DNA of 64,000 bases from JBAWAP01 sp049589355 (GTDB lineage Bacteria; Chloroflexota; Anaerolineae; VGOG01): positions 17,716-81,715 of the forward strand of contig JBAWAP010000384.1 of the NCBI GenBank assembly GCA_049589355.1. The letters run 5' to 3'. How positions within the stretch are numbered: position 1 is the stretch's first letter; the number at the start of each line of letters is the position of its first letter. Positions 1-8,345 of this stretch are shown in pieces. Under the pieces are notes generated by a model, which saw only the letters and a program-made list of their open reading frames with translations, did not search any database and had not been told where the DNA came from. Both the position numbers and the translations under genes were made by a program.

Positions 1-99
1 CGGAAGATCCTTCCCGCCGGGACGGTGAAGGGCACCCTCTAACTGGATGGCTTCCTCCCCTTTGCTGGTGAAGAAAAACCTTGTCTCCTTGATGGTCAT
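1..99 (-). CDS. N-terminal end of a protein, possibly alpha/beta hydrolase (partial)
   Basis: An open frame starts with ATG at 99 and runs off the left edge after 33 codons. The start is supported by a GGAG ribosome binding site 8 bases upstream. The visible peptide begins MTIKETRFFFTSKGEEAIQL and continues with a G-x-L-x-x-P-x-G pattern, like the first strands of alpha/beta hydrolases. The family call is an inference from this short stretch; the catalytic residues lie outside the window. Confidence 0.4.
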   Translation of the reverse strand, partial: MTIKETRFFFTSKGEEAIQLEGALHRPGGKDLP

Positions 100-171
100 G
101 GCCTGATCTCCGTTGTTGTGTACAAAGATAACCTCCTGCAGGTTCTAAAACCTACGGGAGGCTACTCCGTC

Positions 172-519
172 TCAGAGGCCCTGCCTGATCGCATCCAGGG
201 TAGCCCTGGCGGCAGGTACGAAGCCGAAGAAGCGCTCGATCTTCTCGCAGCCGTAGTCGTCGCAGTAAGCGCAGTTGAGGACACCTCGCTCCATGCCGCA
301 GGCGCGGATGTCGCACTCATACCAGTGGCCGCACTTGCGTTCTCCTTCGGTCACGCACCCGTCGCAGATGACCGATTCGACGGTGATGTCGGGCGCGTTG
401 AACTCCTCGCGCCATTGCGCGGCCACTCGCTCCAGTGCGGCGTGGTCGTCTGCCTGGGTGGCGATGTAGGCCGGGCAGTCGCTGCATACCAGTCCACAGT
501 AAGCGATGATCTTGTCCAT
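172..519 (-). CDS. DUF3795 domain protein (copy 1)
   Basis: This 115-residue protein is almost entirely a DUF3795 domain. It has the N-terminal AYCGLVCSDCPAY signature, a central CDGC motif, and CG, RACGMERG and CAYCDDY groups, which give about ten cysteines likely to bind a metal or Fe-S cluster. The biochemical role of DUF3795 is not known. It is 27 bases downstream of a close paralogue (547..900), so the two are a tandem duplication on one transcript. A purine-rich GGAGG-like site lies upstream of the ATG. Confidence 0.85.
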   Translation of the reverse strand: MDKIIAYCGLVCSDCPAYIATQADDHAALERVAAQWREEFNAPDITVESVICDGCVTEGERKCGHWYECDIRACGMERGVLNCAYCDDYGCEKIERFFGFVPAARATLDAIRQGL

Positions 520-546
520 TAGATTTCCTCCCTTTTTTAGTTATTT

Positions 547-900
547 TCACGCCGCTAGGCTGGCGCGGATACCATCCAAGGTGGCGCGGGCGTGGGGCGC
601 CATGCCAAAGAAGCCCTCCAGCTTTTCGCAGGCGTAGTCGTCGCAGTAGGCACAATTGACGACGCCCCGCTCCATGCCACAAGCGCGAACCTGGCACTCA
701 AAGCAATAGCCACACAATCGCTCGCTATCCGACAGGCAACCGTCGCACATGGCGGATTCGATGGTGATGTCAGGATTATTGAATTGTTCCCTCGCTCGTG
801 CGGCCATTCGTTCTAGTGCAGCCAGGTCATTCGTCTGGGTAGCAATGTATGCCTCGCAGTCGGTGCACACCAAACCACAATAGGCGATCATTTTGTCCAA
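547..900 (-). CDS. DUF3795 domain protein (copy 2)
   Basis: This 117-residue paralogue of the neighbouring gene has the same architecture: AYCGLVCTDCEAY at the N-terminus, CDGC near residue 50, CGYCFEC, then RACGMERG and CAYCDDYACE. The two copies are alignable over their full length, with conserved Cys spacing. Upstream are a 38-residue small gene and a ClbS-like gene on the same strand, so it probably belongs to an operon of stress-type accessory proteins. Its molecular function is unknown. Confidence 0.85.
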   Translation of the reverse strand: MDKMIAYCGLVCTDCEAYIATQTNDLAALERMAARAREQFNNPDITIESAMCDGCLSDSERLCGYCFECQVRACGMERGVVNCAYCDDYACEKLEGFFGMAPHARATLDGIRASLAA

Positions 901-932
901 CAGATTTCCTCCTCTCTTTACTCGTTATGCGG

Positions 933-1049
933 TCATTGGTGGGCTTGCAAGTATTGTTCGAATTCCTTCATACAGACGAGGCAGCGGTCGAGGGCATTTT
1001 CGGACCGCCCACCCCTTTTCAGGAACTTGCGAAACCCTTGCGCATCCAT
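933..1049 (-). CDS. small protein, 38 residues, unknown
   Basis: A short frame starting MDAQGFRKFLKRGGRSENAL has a near-perfect AAGGAGG Shine-Dalgarno site 6 to 7 bases before the ATG and is closed by TGA. The peptide is basic and helical, with two Cys near its centre and FEQYLQ at the end. It resembles the N-terminal helix of larger DNA-binding or recombinase-like proteins, so it could be the remnant of a longer gene. The strong ribosome binding site argues that it is still translated. It lies between the ClbS-like gene and the DUF3795 pair on the same strand. Confidence 0.5.
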   Translation of the reverse strand: MDAQGFRKFLKRGGRSENALDRCLVCMKEFEQYLQAHQ

Positions 1050-1085
1050 GTAGTACCTCCTTCCAATGAAACACCCCCGATTGAT

Positions 1086-2129
1086 TCAAGCGTTTCTGGC
1101 TCTCATCCACTTGCGGAGCTGGGTCTTGGCCCAGCGATAGTGGCTGCTGGTGTTGGCGGCGGCCATGGTCCACAATGGGTTGCCGGCCCGCCATTCGAAG
1201 CGGTCTGGATCGATCAGGTCTTCTTCCGGCATGGCCTCTATCGTTTTCAGGACCTGCTGGTACGAGGCATGAAACTCGGCCAGTACATCGTCCAGGGGGC
1301 GATGGCGGTGTTTCTCAAAGGTCCGCTGGTTTAGAATGTCCAGGTCCCGCCAGGTGAGCCCAGGTTCTGGCGTTTCGGGAGTTAGGCCGCGCAGCCCTTC
1401 GTCGTACCAGCGCAGGAAGCGTTGCTCCCAGTCTACGAGATGGGCCAACAGGTCCTTGACCGACCACTCGCTCACGACGCCGGGCTGGATCATCTCATCT
1501 TCGTTTAATTCAGCCAAGTTCTTTTCCAACCGTCGCCGTTCGGCGCGGATTCTCTCCAGGATTATGTCCTTGTTCAACTGTTTGCCAGTGTGCTTTGTCT
1601 TCCAGCGGCGGATCTGCCTCTTCGCCCAGTCGTAGCAGTGGAAAGTATTGGCGGTGATGTAGTCAGCCAACGTCAGGTCTTCCGTCCAGGCAAAGCGACC
1701 AGGGGCAAACAGATCGGCTTCAGGGATTGTCTGTACGGTCGCCAGTACTTGCTGGAATGAAGTCATAAACTCGGCTAAAATGTCCTCCAGAGAGTGGCTA
1801 CGATACTTCTCGATCTCGAGAACCAGGGCCTCAAAGCCATCTCGACTGACTTTGACGACAGGTGCTTCAGGGACATCACCCCGTGGACCAGCCCCGTACC
1901 AGTTCAGAAAACGTTGCTCCTGCGCTATGAGATGAGCCAACAGTTCTTTGACCGACCATTCGCCTACGACACCTGGCTCCAACATCTCTTCTCTACCGAA
2001 CTTGGGTCTGTTGCTGGCAACAAACGCCCCGTTGCTTCCTCGTTCGAAGTAGAAGAGGTATCTTTCCAATTGTCTATGCTTGACGCGGATTTGCTCAAGG
2101 AGTTCGTCCTTGCTCACCTTTTCTGCCAT
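1086..2129 (-). CDS. tandem ClbS/DfsB (DinB-like) four-helix protein
   Basis: This 347-residue protein is made of two copies of one four-helix bundle domain, at about residues 1-170 and 183-345. Both copies carry the hallmark motif EWSVKxLLAHLxxxEQRFLxWY and a C-terminal HxxWAKxQxRxW helix. Family knowledge: ClbS/DfsB domains are related to DinB and include the colibactin-resistance hydrolase ClbS. Single-domain forms are about 165 residues, so this is an internal duplication. Another single-domain member lies at 3980..4477. It starts 15 bases after the SDR gene and is probably in the same operon. Its substrate cannot be inferred. Confidence 0.85.
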   Translation of the reverse strand: MAEKVSKDELLEQIRVKHRQLERYLFYFERGSNGAFVASNRPKFGREEMLEPGVVGEWSVKELLAHLIAQEQRFLNWYGAGPRGDVPEAPVVKVSRDGFEALVLEIEKYRSHSLEDILAEFMTSFQQVLATVQTIPEADLFAPGRFAWTEDLTLADYITANTFHCYDWAKRQIRRWKTKHTGKQLNKDIILERIRAERRRLEKNLAELNEDEMIQPGVVSEWSVKDLLAHLVDWEQRFLRWYDEGLRGLTPETPEPGLTWRDLDILNQRTFEKHRHRPLDDVLAEFHASYQQVLKTIEAMPEEDLIDPDRFEWRAGNPLWTMAAANTSSHYRWAKTQLRKWMRARNA

Positions 2130-2144
2130 CTGAATTTCCCCACG

Positions 2145-2945
2145 TCAAAACTCATGTGCATCAGATACGAATCTACCACCATCAACAGTGATACACTGGC
2201 CGTTGATGTACGACGAGTCGTCGCTGGCCAGGAACAGCGCCACGCTGGCGATCTCTTCGACGGTGCAAACCCGTTTCAGGGGATAACCCTTTGCGATCCG
2301 GCCCAGCCACGCCTCGACTTCCTCCGGGCTGCGATCACCCTCTGAGTTGGCGATCCGCACAAAGCCGGGGCAGATGGCGTTGGCGCGGATGTGGGGCGCA
2401 AAATCTATGGCCAGGGTCCTCGTCAGGGCGTTGATGGCCGCCTTGGTCACGGGATAGACGCTGAAGTTCTTCATCACCTTAAACGCCGCGCCCGACGAGA
2501 TGTTAACGATGGTCCCTCCGCCGCTCTCCAGGATCAGGGGGATGGCGTATTTCGCAAACCTGAAGTAGCCATTCAGATTCACGTCAATAATGTGATTCCA
2601 GTTTTCTTCCAAGATCTCCACAACGTTTCTGAAAATGTCGCCTTCATAGGATGCGGCGCAGTTTACGAGGCAGTGCAACGCCCCGAACTCCTGCCGCGTG
2701 ATTTCGACGGCTCGCTTGACCTCATCCGTTTTCGAGACATTGGCTCTGACGAACAGGGCCGTGCCTCCGTCCTCCCGGATCCGGTCGGCTGTTCTCTGGC
2801 CCATTTCCTCCAGGATGTCCACGACGACGACCTTGGCACCTTCGGAGGCAAGCTTGAAAGCGATGGCGCTGCCGATGGAGGGGCCGCCATATTTGTAGCC
2901 CAGGGCGGCCCCAGTAACCAGGGCCAATTTGTCTTGCATCTTCAC
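2145..2945 (-). CDS. short-chain dehydrogenase/reductase
   Basis: This is a 266-residue classical SDR. It has the N-terminal Rossmann segment LVTGA, an acidic residue after the second strand (VVVVDI, suggesting NAD preference), a catalytic Ser in NISSG, the catalytic YPVTK (Y-x3-K), and the C-terminal INGQCITVDGG typical of the family. The glycine-rich loop is expanded by several residues (LGYKYGGPSIG) compared with the usual TGxxxGIG. A GTG start is preferred because GGAGG lies 9 bases upstream. Substrate unknown. Confidence 0.9.
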   Translation of the reverse strand: MKMQDKLALVTGAALGYKYGGPSIGSAIAFKLASEGAKVVVVDILEEMGQRTADRIREDGGTALFVRANVSKTDEVKRAVEITRQEFGALHCLVNCAASYEGDIFRNVVEILEENWNHIIDVNLNGYFRFAKYAIPLILESGGGTIVNISSGAAFKVMKNFSVYPVTKAAINALTRTLAIDFAPHIRANAICPGFVRIANSEGDRSPEEVEAWLGRIAKGYPLKRVCTVEEIASVALFLASDDSSYINGQCITVDGGRFVSDAHEF

Positions 2946-2972
2946 CGTTGATCTCCTCCTCTGTCCTGTGCC

Positions 2973-3950
2973 TCACAGACGAATCAGCTCTTCCAACCAG
3001 GGAACCGGCTCGTGCTTGCGTCGCCAAAACAGGTCCTCGAAGAGGTAGTGGGCGGCGAGCATCTTCCACTGGCCCCAGCGCCGGTCCACTTTGGCCAGGA
3101 TCTGCTCGGCAGGTACAAGCTCTTGGTCAAACAGCAGCCGGGAGTAGATCTTTTGCTCCCACGGAGAGACGTGGTCAAACGCATCGTAACGATGGAAATT
3201 CCCGGACATCAGATACCACACTGTCGCCGGTCCGACGCCATAGAGCTTGAGCAGCGCTCGCTTCAACTCCTCGTTGGGTAGCTGGCGCAGAGCGTGGGCA
3301 TCTATCTCGCCGTGAGCAAACTGGCTCGACATCCGCTTGAGCGATTTGGCCCGGTAGCCCACCTTGAGGGCGCGCAGGTCTTCCTCCGGCGCCGCATCCA
3401 GCACCTGCGGCGGCCAGAAGCCGTAGAGGACCTGGCCGTCGAAATGTAACCGGGTGCCATAGGCCCGAAAGAGGTTGTCCAGCATCTGCACCGAGCGGCG
3501 GACAGTGGCGTTCTGCAGCACGATGTAAACGATCATGCTCTCGTAGAGGGGGCCAGTCACGTCGCGCATCCCCCGCCAGCGATGCAGGACCGGTTTCATC
3601 AATTCGTCGCGCTCAAGGGTGGCATTGAAGAGGGCAAGGTCAAGGTACAGATCAAAATTGTAGGCCACCTCGTCGCAGACAGCCTCGACATCCCCGGACG
3701 TCAGGGGGCGGTCGGCAAAGATCGTCAAACGCAATAGCGGCTCGTCAACTGTGCCAACATTCTGAAGCTTGAGGCCGAAGAGATCGCTTCCCATGCGTTG
3801 AGTGACCCACAAGGTGCCCGGTTCCCAGAGTACGTCGCCACTTGGAAAGTGACTGGGCTTGTGCACCGTGCCGTCAAAGTGGAATGGTGGCGTTGGCCGT
3901 ATCTCTGTTTCGTGTGACACAGCCAGAGTCATTTGGGGTGCAGTGTCCAT
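2973..3950 (-). CDS. HhH-GPD family DNA glycosylase (AlkA/OGG1-like)
   Basis: This 325-residue protein has the order typical of base-excision glycosylases: an N-terminal beta-rich region (about residues 1-110), a helical core, and a helix-hairpin-helix near residue 240 (KLYGVGPATVWYL). The HhH is followed by an acidic residue in DAFDHVS at the position of the catalytic Asp. The VGYRAKSLKRMS helix before the HhH is also characteristic. Such enzymes excise alkylated or oxidised bases. It sits among other repair-type genes (UDG-like, ClbS-like, uvrA). The exact substrate is unknown; the GGAGG site before the ATG supports the start. Confidence 0.8.
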   Translation of the reverse strand: MDTAPQMTLAVSHETEIRPTPPFHFDGTVHKPSHFPSGDVLWEPGTLWVTQRMGSDLFGLKLQNVGTVDEPLLRLTIFADRPLTSGDVEAVCDEVAYNFDLYLDLALFNATLERDELMKPVLHRWRGMRDVTGPLYESMIVYIVLQNATVRRSVQMLDNLFRAYGTRLHFDGQVLYGFWPPQVLDAAPEEDLRALKVGYRAKSLKRMSSQFAHGEIDAHALRQLPNEELKRALLKLYGVGPATVWYLMSGNFHRYDAFDHVSPWEQKIYSRLLFDQELVPAEQILAKVDRRWGQWKMLAAHYLFEDLFWRRKHEPVPWLEELIRL

Positions 3951-3979
3951 TCAACGATCCTCCGAGAGGGTAGTGGCGG

Positions 3980-4477
3980 CTAGTTGTCTCTACTTCGGAA
4001 CTCTTCAATCTGCCTGTGGTGGGTTTTCTCATCCTTGATCTCCGCTTGCAGGAGGCGCGCGATGGTGACTTTGTAGCCCTTGTAGCGGATTCCTCGGTCT
4101 TTGCCGAACTCTTCGGCCGGAATCGTCTCCAGACAGCCTATGAGCTTTCGGAGGGAGTCCTCCACAGACGAAAGAAGGTCCGCAAAGTCATCCCTCTTGT
4201 ACTCTGCGACCAGGCGCGCGTTGTAGGTCTTCCAATCACGGTCCTCGTAGGAGTAAAAGGCGGGCAGTTCGCCAGCGAGGATTGCTCTCGCAGCTTCCAT
4301 GTTGGTGAAATCCCATCCTACCAGGTGGGCCAGCAGATCTTTGACGGACCAAACGCCAAGAAAGGCCTCATCTTGTTGGACCGGGGGCAGGGCAGACGCG
4401 GCGTCGAGGATCTTCCGCCGTGTTTCTGTCAGTTCCGAGATAATCTCGTCCTTCTTTGCTTGGGCTTTGGCACTCAC
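3980..4477 (-). CDS. ClbS/DfsB (DinB-like) four-helix protein
   Basis: This is a 165-residue single-domain member of the ClbS/DfsB family, with the motif GVWSVKDLLAHLVGWDF near residue 40 and a C-terminal helix ending KTHHRQIEEF. It is homologous to each half of the duplicated protein at 1086..2129. It uses a GTG start with GGAG 8 bases upstream. A role in protection against genotoxic or electrophilic compounds is only a family-based inference. Confidence 0.8.
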   Translation of the reverse strand: MSAKAQAKKDEIISELTETRRKILDAASALPPVQQDEAFLGVWSVKDLLAHLVGWDFTNMEAARAILAGELPAFYSYEDRDWKTYNARLVAEYKRDDFADLLSSVEDSLRKLIGCLETIPAEEFGKDRGIRYKGYKVTIARLLQAEIKDEKTHHRQIEEFRSRDN

Positions 4478-4559
4478 TGTCCATCTCCTAGATTCATTTC
4501 ACAGTATCGTTGGGTCACGGCTTTTTCGTGAGCGCTCTCGAACTATCGAGGACTGCCAA

Positions 4560-5168
4560 TCACTTTACGAGGCTCAACGCCGCAGCGATGTCTTCCGCGA
4601 TCATCCTTCTCTTGCTCTTCTCGATAAAGAAGCTGGGACCTGCCTGCAGGTAGGATGGGAACGCCCTCTTCTCTTGGAAGAAATATTCCTGCCCTCGGAT
4701 CTTGTACGTGGACCCGGCGGGAATCACCCTCTCCTCACCGGCCCTCTTCGCGATGTAGTTAATGGCCTTGATGGCAACGTCGCCCATGAGCATCAGCACC
4801 TGCACATCTGGAAACAGGGCCAGTTCTTTCTCCAGCAGGAATGAACATTCCCTGATGGTGCTCGCCTCGATTCCGTATCCGGTCTTCCCGCATTTTACGG
4901 CAGTGGTGAGGTACACACCGAGATCGAGGATATCCTGTATAGACGAGACATCCACACCAGCATCGTTGAATGCTTGAACGGTCGTCTGCTGAAACAAGGC
5001 CTCCCCTTCCGCATAGTAGTAGTCGCCAGAGTTCGCGGGTGCAGCTTCCGAGATCATCACGATGGAAATGTCCTCTGGCTTCACATTCACGTCCGGAATG
5101 ATGTAGCACTCGTGCCTCACATCAGCACACGGAAAGTCTTTACATTCCACACACTTGCTCACTTGCAT
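4560..5168 (-). CDS. uracil-DNA glycosylase superfamily protein
   Basis: The ATG at 5168 is chosen over an upstream start because AGGAGG lies 8 bases before it and the protein then begins MQVSKCVECKDFPC. The 202-residue product shows a UDG-like order: strand plus ISEAAP near residue 37 (motif A position), YLTTAVKC near residue 95, and LMLMGDVAIKAI near residue 130. The N-terminal Cys cluster could bind a metal. In family 4/5 enzymes motif A is GEAPG, so the active site is diverged. It could be a repair glycosylase or a non-catalytic relative. Confidence 0.6.
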   Translation of the reverse strand: MQVSKCVECKDFPCADVRHECYIIPDVNVKPEDISIVMISEAAPANSGDYYYAEGEALFQQTTVQAFNDAGVDVSSIQDILDLGVYLTTAVKCGKTGYGIEASTIRECSFLLEKELALFPDVQVLMLMGDVAIKAINYIAKRAGEERVIPAGSTYKIRGQEYFFQEKRAFPSYLQAGPSFFIEKSKRRMIAEDIAAALSLVK

Positions 5169-5220
5169 TTTGCCACCTCCTGCCAAATCTAACCCAGGAC
5201 CTTCCCCTGGACTCTGGCGT

Positions 5221-5853
5221 CTAGGCCCCTTTCTCAACCGGATGTCTCAAGATCGTCCTTAGCCTCTCCGGCTTGGCCCGCCGAGGATCGCCCAAATAGA
5301 TCTCATGATGTTTGCCACGAAGCCGATAGCCATTCTCCCGAGCAAAGGTCATCATTTTCTCAATGGCTCGTGGCTCTTCAGCGTACGGTCCAAGGTGCAT
5401 GATTTGCATACAAAGCCCTTCGTGGAAACCCTCAAATCGGATCTTAGATAAGGCTGGGTTTTCTCTCTTCTCTTTGACTTGTTGCAGGGCTTCCTGGTAC
5501 ATCTCCTCAGTGATGTGCTCTGGCTGCAGAATCATCATCGTCCATTTCCAATCTTCTTTCTTGTTGAAATCGAACTCACCCGACTCCGTCCACCACAGCC
5601 CTTCCAGTGCCATCACTGTGTAATCAATAGGATTCGTTTCTCGCAGTTTCGACATGAACTTCAACGTGTACGACACGCCGTACAGCGCACCCATTGCGCC
5701 CTGAAACTCCTGAGACGCTTCCGGTGTCTCACCGAGTTGGATCCCGCCGTCAACCATGACGAATTTGAACTTCGGCACGTCCACAATCTCCACCTTCTTT
5801 GCGGAGGGTGCGTAGAGGTACTTCAATTCCTTCTTTAGATCGATCTTGTTCAT
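5221..5853 (-). CDS. GyrI-like small-molecule-binding protein
   Basis: This 210-residue protein has the features of stand-alone GyrI-like (SOUL/BacEffector) proteins: KFKFVMVDGGIQLGETPEA, a central LEGLWW, MMILQPEHIT, and the C-terminal GPYAEEPRAIEKM and HHEIYLGDPRR blocks. In this family the LWW and HEIY segments line a ligand pocket, and some members hydrolyse small cyclopropane toxins. No DNA-binding domain is fused. It is upstream of the UDG-like gene on the same strand. Confidence 0.85.
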   Translation of the reverse strand: MNKIDLKKELKYLYAPSAKKVEIVDVPKFKFVMVDGGIQLGETPEASQEFQGAMGALYGVSYTLKFMSKLRETNPIDYTVMALEGLWWTESGEFDFNKKEDWKWTMMILQPEHITEEMYQEALQQVKEKRENPALSKIRFEGFHEGLCMQIMHLGPYAEEPRAIEKMMTFARENGYRLRGKHHEIYLGDPRRAKPERLRTILRHPVEKGA

Positions 5854-5921
5854 CGTACAACTCCTTTCACTTTGATGGGTCGTTCTTTGTCAAGCTTCAG
5901 GTCTGAGCGCGAGGCAAGCCG

Positions 5922-7037
5922 CTATCCGAACAGATCAACCGCCTGCTTCATTTTCAAGATCACATCCACACCAAAGGGACAGCGCTCCACACAGGCCCCA
6001 CATTCGGTGCAGGCAGAAGCCCTCACCGGAAGTGCGTCATAAGCCATCTGCAGACTCTTGGTAACGCCCCATTGTGCGGCGTCAACCAGGCGATGGATCT
6101 GGGCAATGTCAATGACAGCCAGACAAGGCAGGCAATGGTTGCAGTACACACATTCCCCTTCTTCGTATCTTCCAAAGCTCGTAACGAGACTGCTGAAATC
6201 TCGCTCCGCTTCGGTCGCCTCCAGCGTGTGAAGCGCTGTGGCCAGTTCGGCATTGCTCTTGACGCCGGGGACCGTCGTGCAGACCCCCACCTGTGCCAGC
6301 ACATAGCTGAGGCATTGCACCGGGGAGATCTCGGAGGTGATCCTGGCCTGGTAGCTTTCGCCGCCCGTCTGATACTTCGGCACTCGGAATATGCCCCTCT
6401 GCGCTAACAGCTTCCCGCCGCCGAACGGTTTCATCGCGACCAAGCCTACCCCATGCGTTGCACAGAGATTCTGCAGTTCCTTTCTGCCGGGCATCGCGTT
6501 CCCGAGCAGGTTGATCGGAAACATCACCACGTCTATTTGCCCGCTCTCTACTGCCTTCCTTGCCACTTCGACGTAGTGCGCGCTGATCCCGAGGAACCGG
6601 GCCTTGCCCTCCTCTCGGAGACGGCAGGTCAGGTCCATCACCCCGCCGAGCTTGGTCACGGCATCAAAGTCCTTGACGGAATTGAAGTTGTGCAGGAACA
6701 GGATGTCTACATACTCCGTGCCGAGGCTTGAGAGAAGGTCGAGGAAAAACCTTTCACACGTTTTTGCGCTTCGTGTTTTGCAGTACTGCCCATTCTTTTC
6801 CGTGGAGCCCAGATGTCCGGTCAGGATGACACGGTTCCTGTGCCCCTCGAACGCCACACGCAGGTTATCCAGGTATTCGTGGAAGGAAAAAACGAGGTCA
6901 AAGTAATTGACCCCGCGCTCGATGGCCTCGTGGATGACCGAGACCACCGTCTCGCGGGGCTGGCCATTCAGGTGTTCGGTTCCCAGCCCGATGACGCCGA
7001 CATCGAGACCTGTTTTGCCTAGTTTGCGAAATTCCAC
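5922..7037 (-). CDS. aldo/keto reductase with C-terminal 4Fe-4S domain
   Basis: Residues 1-280 of this 371-residue protein form an aldo/keto reductase barrel that starts RKLGKTGLDVGVIGLG. The C-terminus has two Cys groups: CVYCNHCLPC near residue 297 and CTECGACVERCPFGVDV near residue 345. The second is a ferredoxin-type 4Fe-4S motif. The catalytic Tyr of AKRs (normally DTAxxY) is not evident in YFDLVFSFHEY, as in other Fe-S members. A GTG start is used with AAGGAG 8 bases upstream. Probably a ferredoxin-linked oxidoreductase of unknown substrate. The 240 bases upstream hold no recognisable gene. Confidence 0.85.
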   Translation of the reverse strand: MEFRKLGKTGLDVGVIGLGTEHLNGQPRETVVSVIHEAIERGVNYFDLVFSFHEYLDNLRVAFEGHRNRVILTGHLGSTEKNGQYCKTRSAKTCERFFLDLLSSLGTEYVDILFLHNFNSVKDFDAVTKLGGVMDLTCRLREEGKARFLGISAHYVEVARKAVESGQIDVVMFPINLLGNAMPGRKELQNLCATHGVGLVAMKPFGGGKLLAQRGIFRVPKYQTGGESYQARITSEISPVQCLSYVLAQVGVCTTVPGVKSNAELATALHTLEATEAERDFSSLVTSFGRYEEGECVYCNHCLPCLAVIDIAQIHRLVDAAQWGVTKSLQMAYDALPVRASACTECGACVERCPFGVDVILKMKQAVDLFG

Positions 7038-7277
7038 GTCTATTGCTCCTTAACGTAGCACGTGCGCATGTACGCAGCGAATCGTCCAAAAGCTTCAAAA
7101 TTTAACACTTGGTTATCATCAACTGGAGCGTTACTCATGCTAACCTGACCGTTCCTTCAGCCCAGAATTGATGCACGGAAGCTTACAGGGGATCATAGGT
7201 TGACCATAACGTCCCAATGACCAGCGTTACCGGTGCATTTGAGCAAGGTTTCATCCAGATGTAGGCCGCGAAAAATG

Positions 7278-8300
7278 TCAAAAATTCAAGGTGTAAGACG
7301 ATTCCCGCGCTGCGTGCGCAACGGCTAGGTTAATCCGTTTTTGCACGCGCAGCACCAGGAAGGTGACCCAGGGCGAGGGGTTCTTCTTGTCGGCGAAGGA
7401 CCAGCCCTTCCAGGCGCGGTACATCGAGCCCGCGGTGTAGTGGCCCTCCCCGTCCGCCTGAGCGGTGATCGTCTCCACCATCTCCCGGAAGCGAGGGTCA
7501 GTGTGAACGAACAGGAAACGGCTGAGCATGTCCACCACGTGCAAGATGTCGTACCAGACGAACGGGTACTTGAGCTTGCGAAAGTCGGTACCGATGCCGA
7601 ACATGTAGATCTTGCGCTCGATCCGGTGTTCCCAGTGCCAGAGGAGCATCTCGGCGCCAGTGCGTGTGGCCGGGCCGTCGAGCAATTCTGGAACCTGGGC
7701 CAGCGCCTTGAGCGCATAGACGTTGACGATGGGGCAGGGATCTTCTCTGCGCCCCGGCCCCTTGAACTTGCCCAGCTCCGGCGCGCCGACGCATCGCCAG
7801 CCGTTGCCGTCTACCAGGCCAATCAGGTGATCCACCGCTCGCTGCACGCGCGGGTCGTTGCCCAGCCCCATCGCCAGCAAGGCGTAGAGCAACGTCGGTG
7901 CGTCGCACAGCATCCACGTCCATAAGTCCTCGCCTGTCCCACCAAAGGCCTCGGGGATGTTCACCAGGCTCTGGAAAGCCCCCTCCGGCGACTGGTGGGT
8001 CATCACAGCCTTGATGCCGGCGGACATACCCGGATCATCCGCCCGTACGCCGAAGTCGGCCAGGGTGCTGAACTTGTAGAGGGGGTGGTTGGCGTCGTTG
8101 TGCCGCTGGAGGGCATAGCCGGGCCAGGTGGCGGCCTCGGCGATGAGCCCCTGCACTGGTGGATGGGCCAGCATCTCGGCGTGGGCAGTTTGCACTTCGG
8201 GGTCGTCTTCAGGCCGGTCGAGCAGATCCACCAGCGTGCGATACCGAGTCCAGGGCTCATCCGATTCCAGCAGCCATTGAATCAGATCAGTTTTTATCAT
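7278..8300 (-). CDS. alpha-alpha toroid (squalene-cyclase/prenyltransferase-like) protein 1
   Basis: This 340-residue all-helical protein begins with the WLLESDEPWTRYRTLVDLLDR pattern shared with the products of 17571..18470 and 19552..20481. It contains repeated helix pairs with WxW and DPR motifs (FGVRADDPG, GNDPRVQRAVDHL) and a GRREDPCPIVNV segment. The fold suggested is the alpha-alpha barrel of terpene cyclases and prenyltransferases. No DxDD or metal-binding triad is obvious, so enzymatic activity is doubtful. Function unknown. Confidence 0.7.
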   Translation of the reverse strand: MIKTDLIQWLLESDEPWTRYRTLVDLLDRPEDDPEVQTAHAEMLAHPPVQGLIAEAATWPGYALQRHNDANHPLYKFSTLADFGVRADDPGMSAGIKAVMTHQSPEGAFQSLVNIPEAFGGTGEDLWTWMLCDAPTLLYALLAMGLGNDPRVQRAVDHLIGLVDGNGWRCVGAPELGKFKGPGRREDPCPIVNVYALKALAQVPELLDGPATRTGAEMLLWHWEHRIERKIYMFGIGTDFRKLKYPFVWYDILHVVDMLSRFLFVHTDPRFREMVETITAQADGEGHYTAGSMYRAWKGWSFADKKNPSPWVTFLVLRVQKRINLAVAHAARESSYTLNF

Positions 8301-8345
8301 TTCACTGCTCGAATATCCTGTGAGCTTGCTTCAACAATGTCTTTG

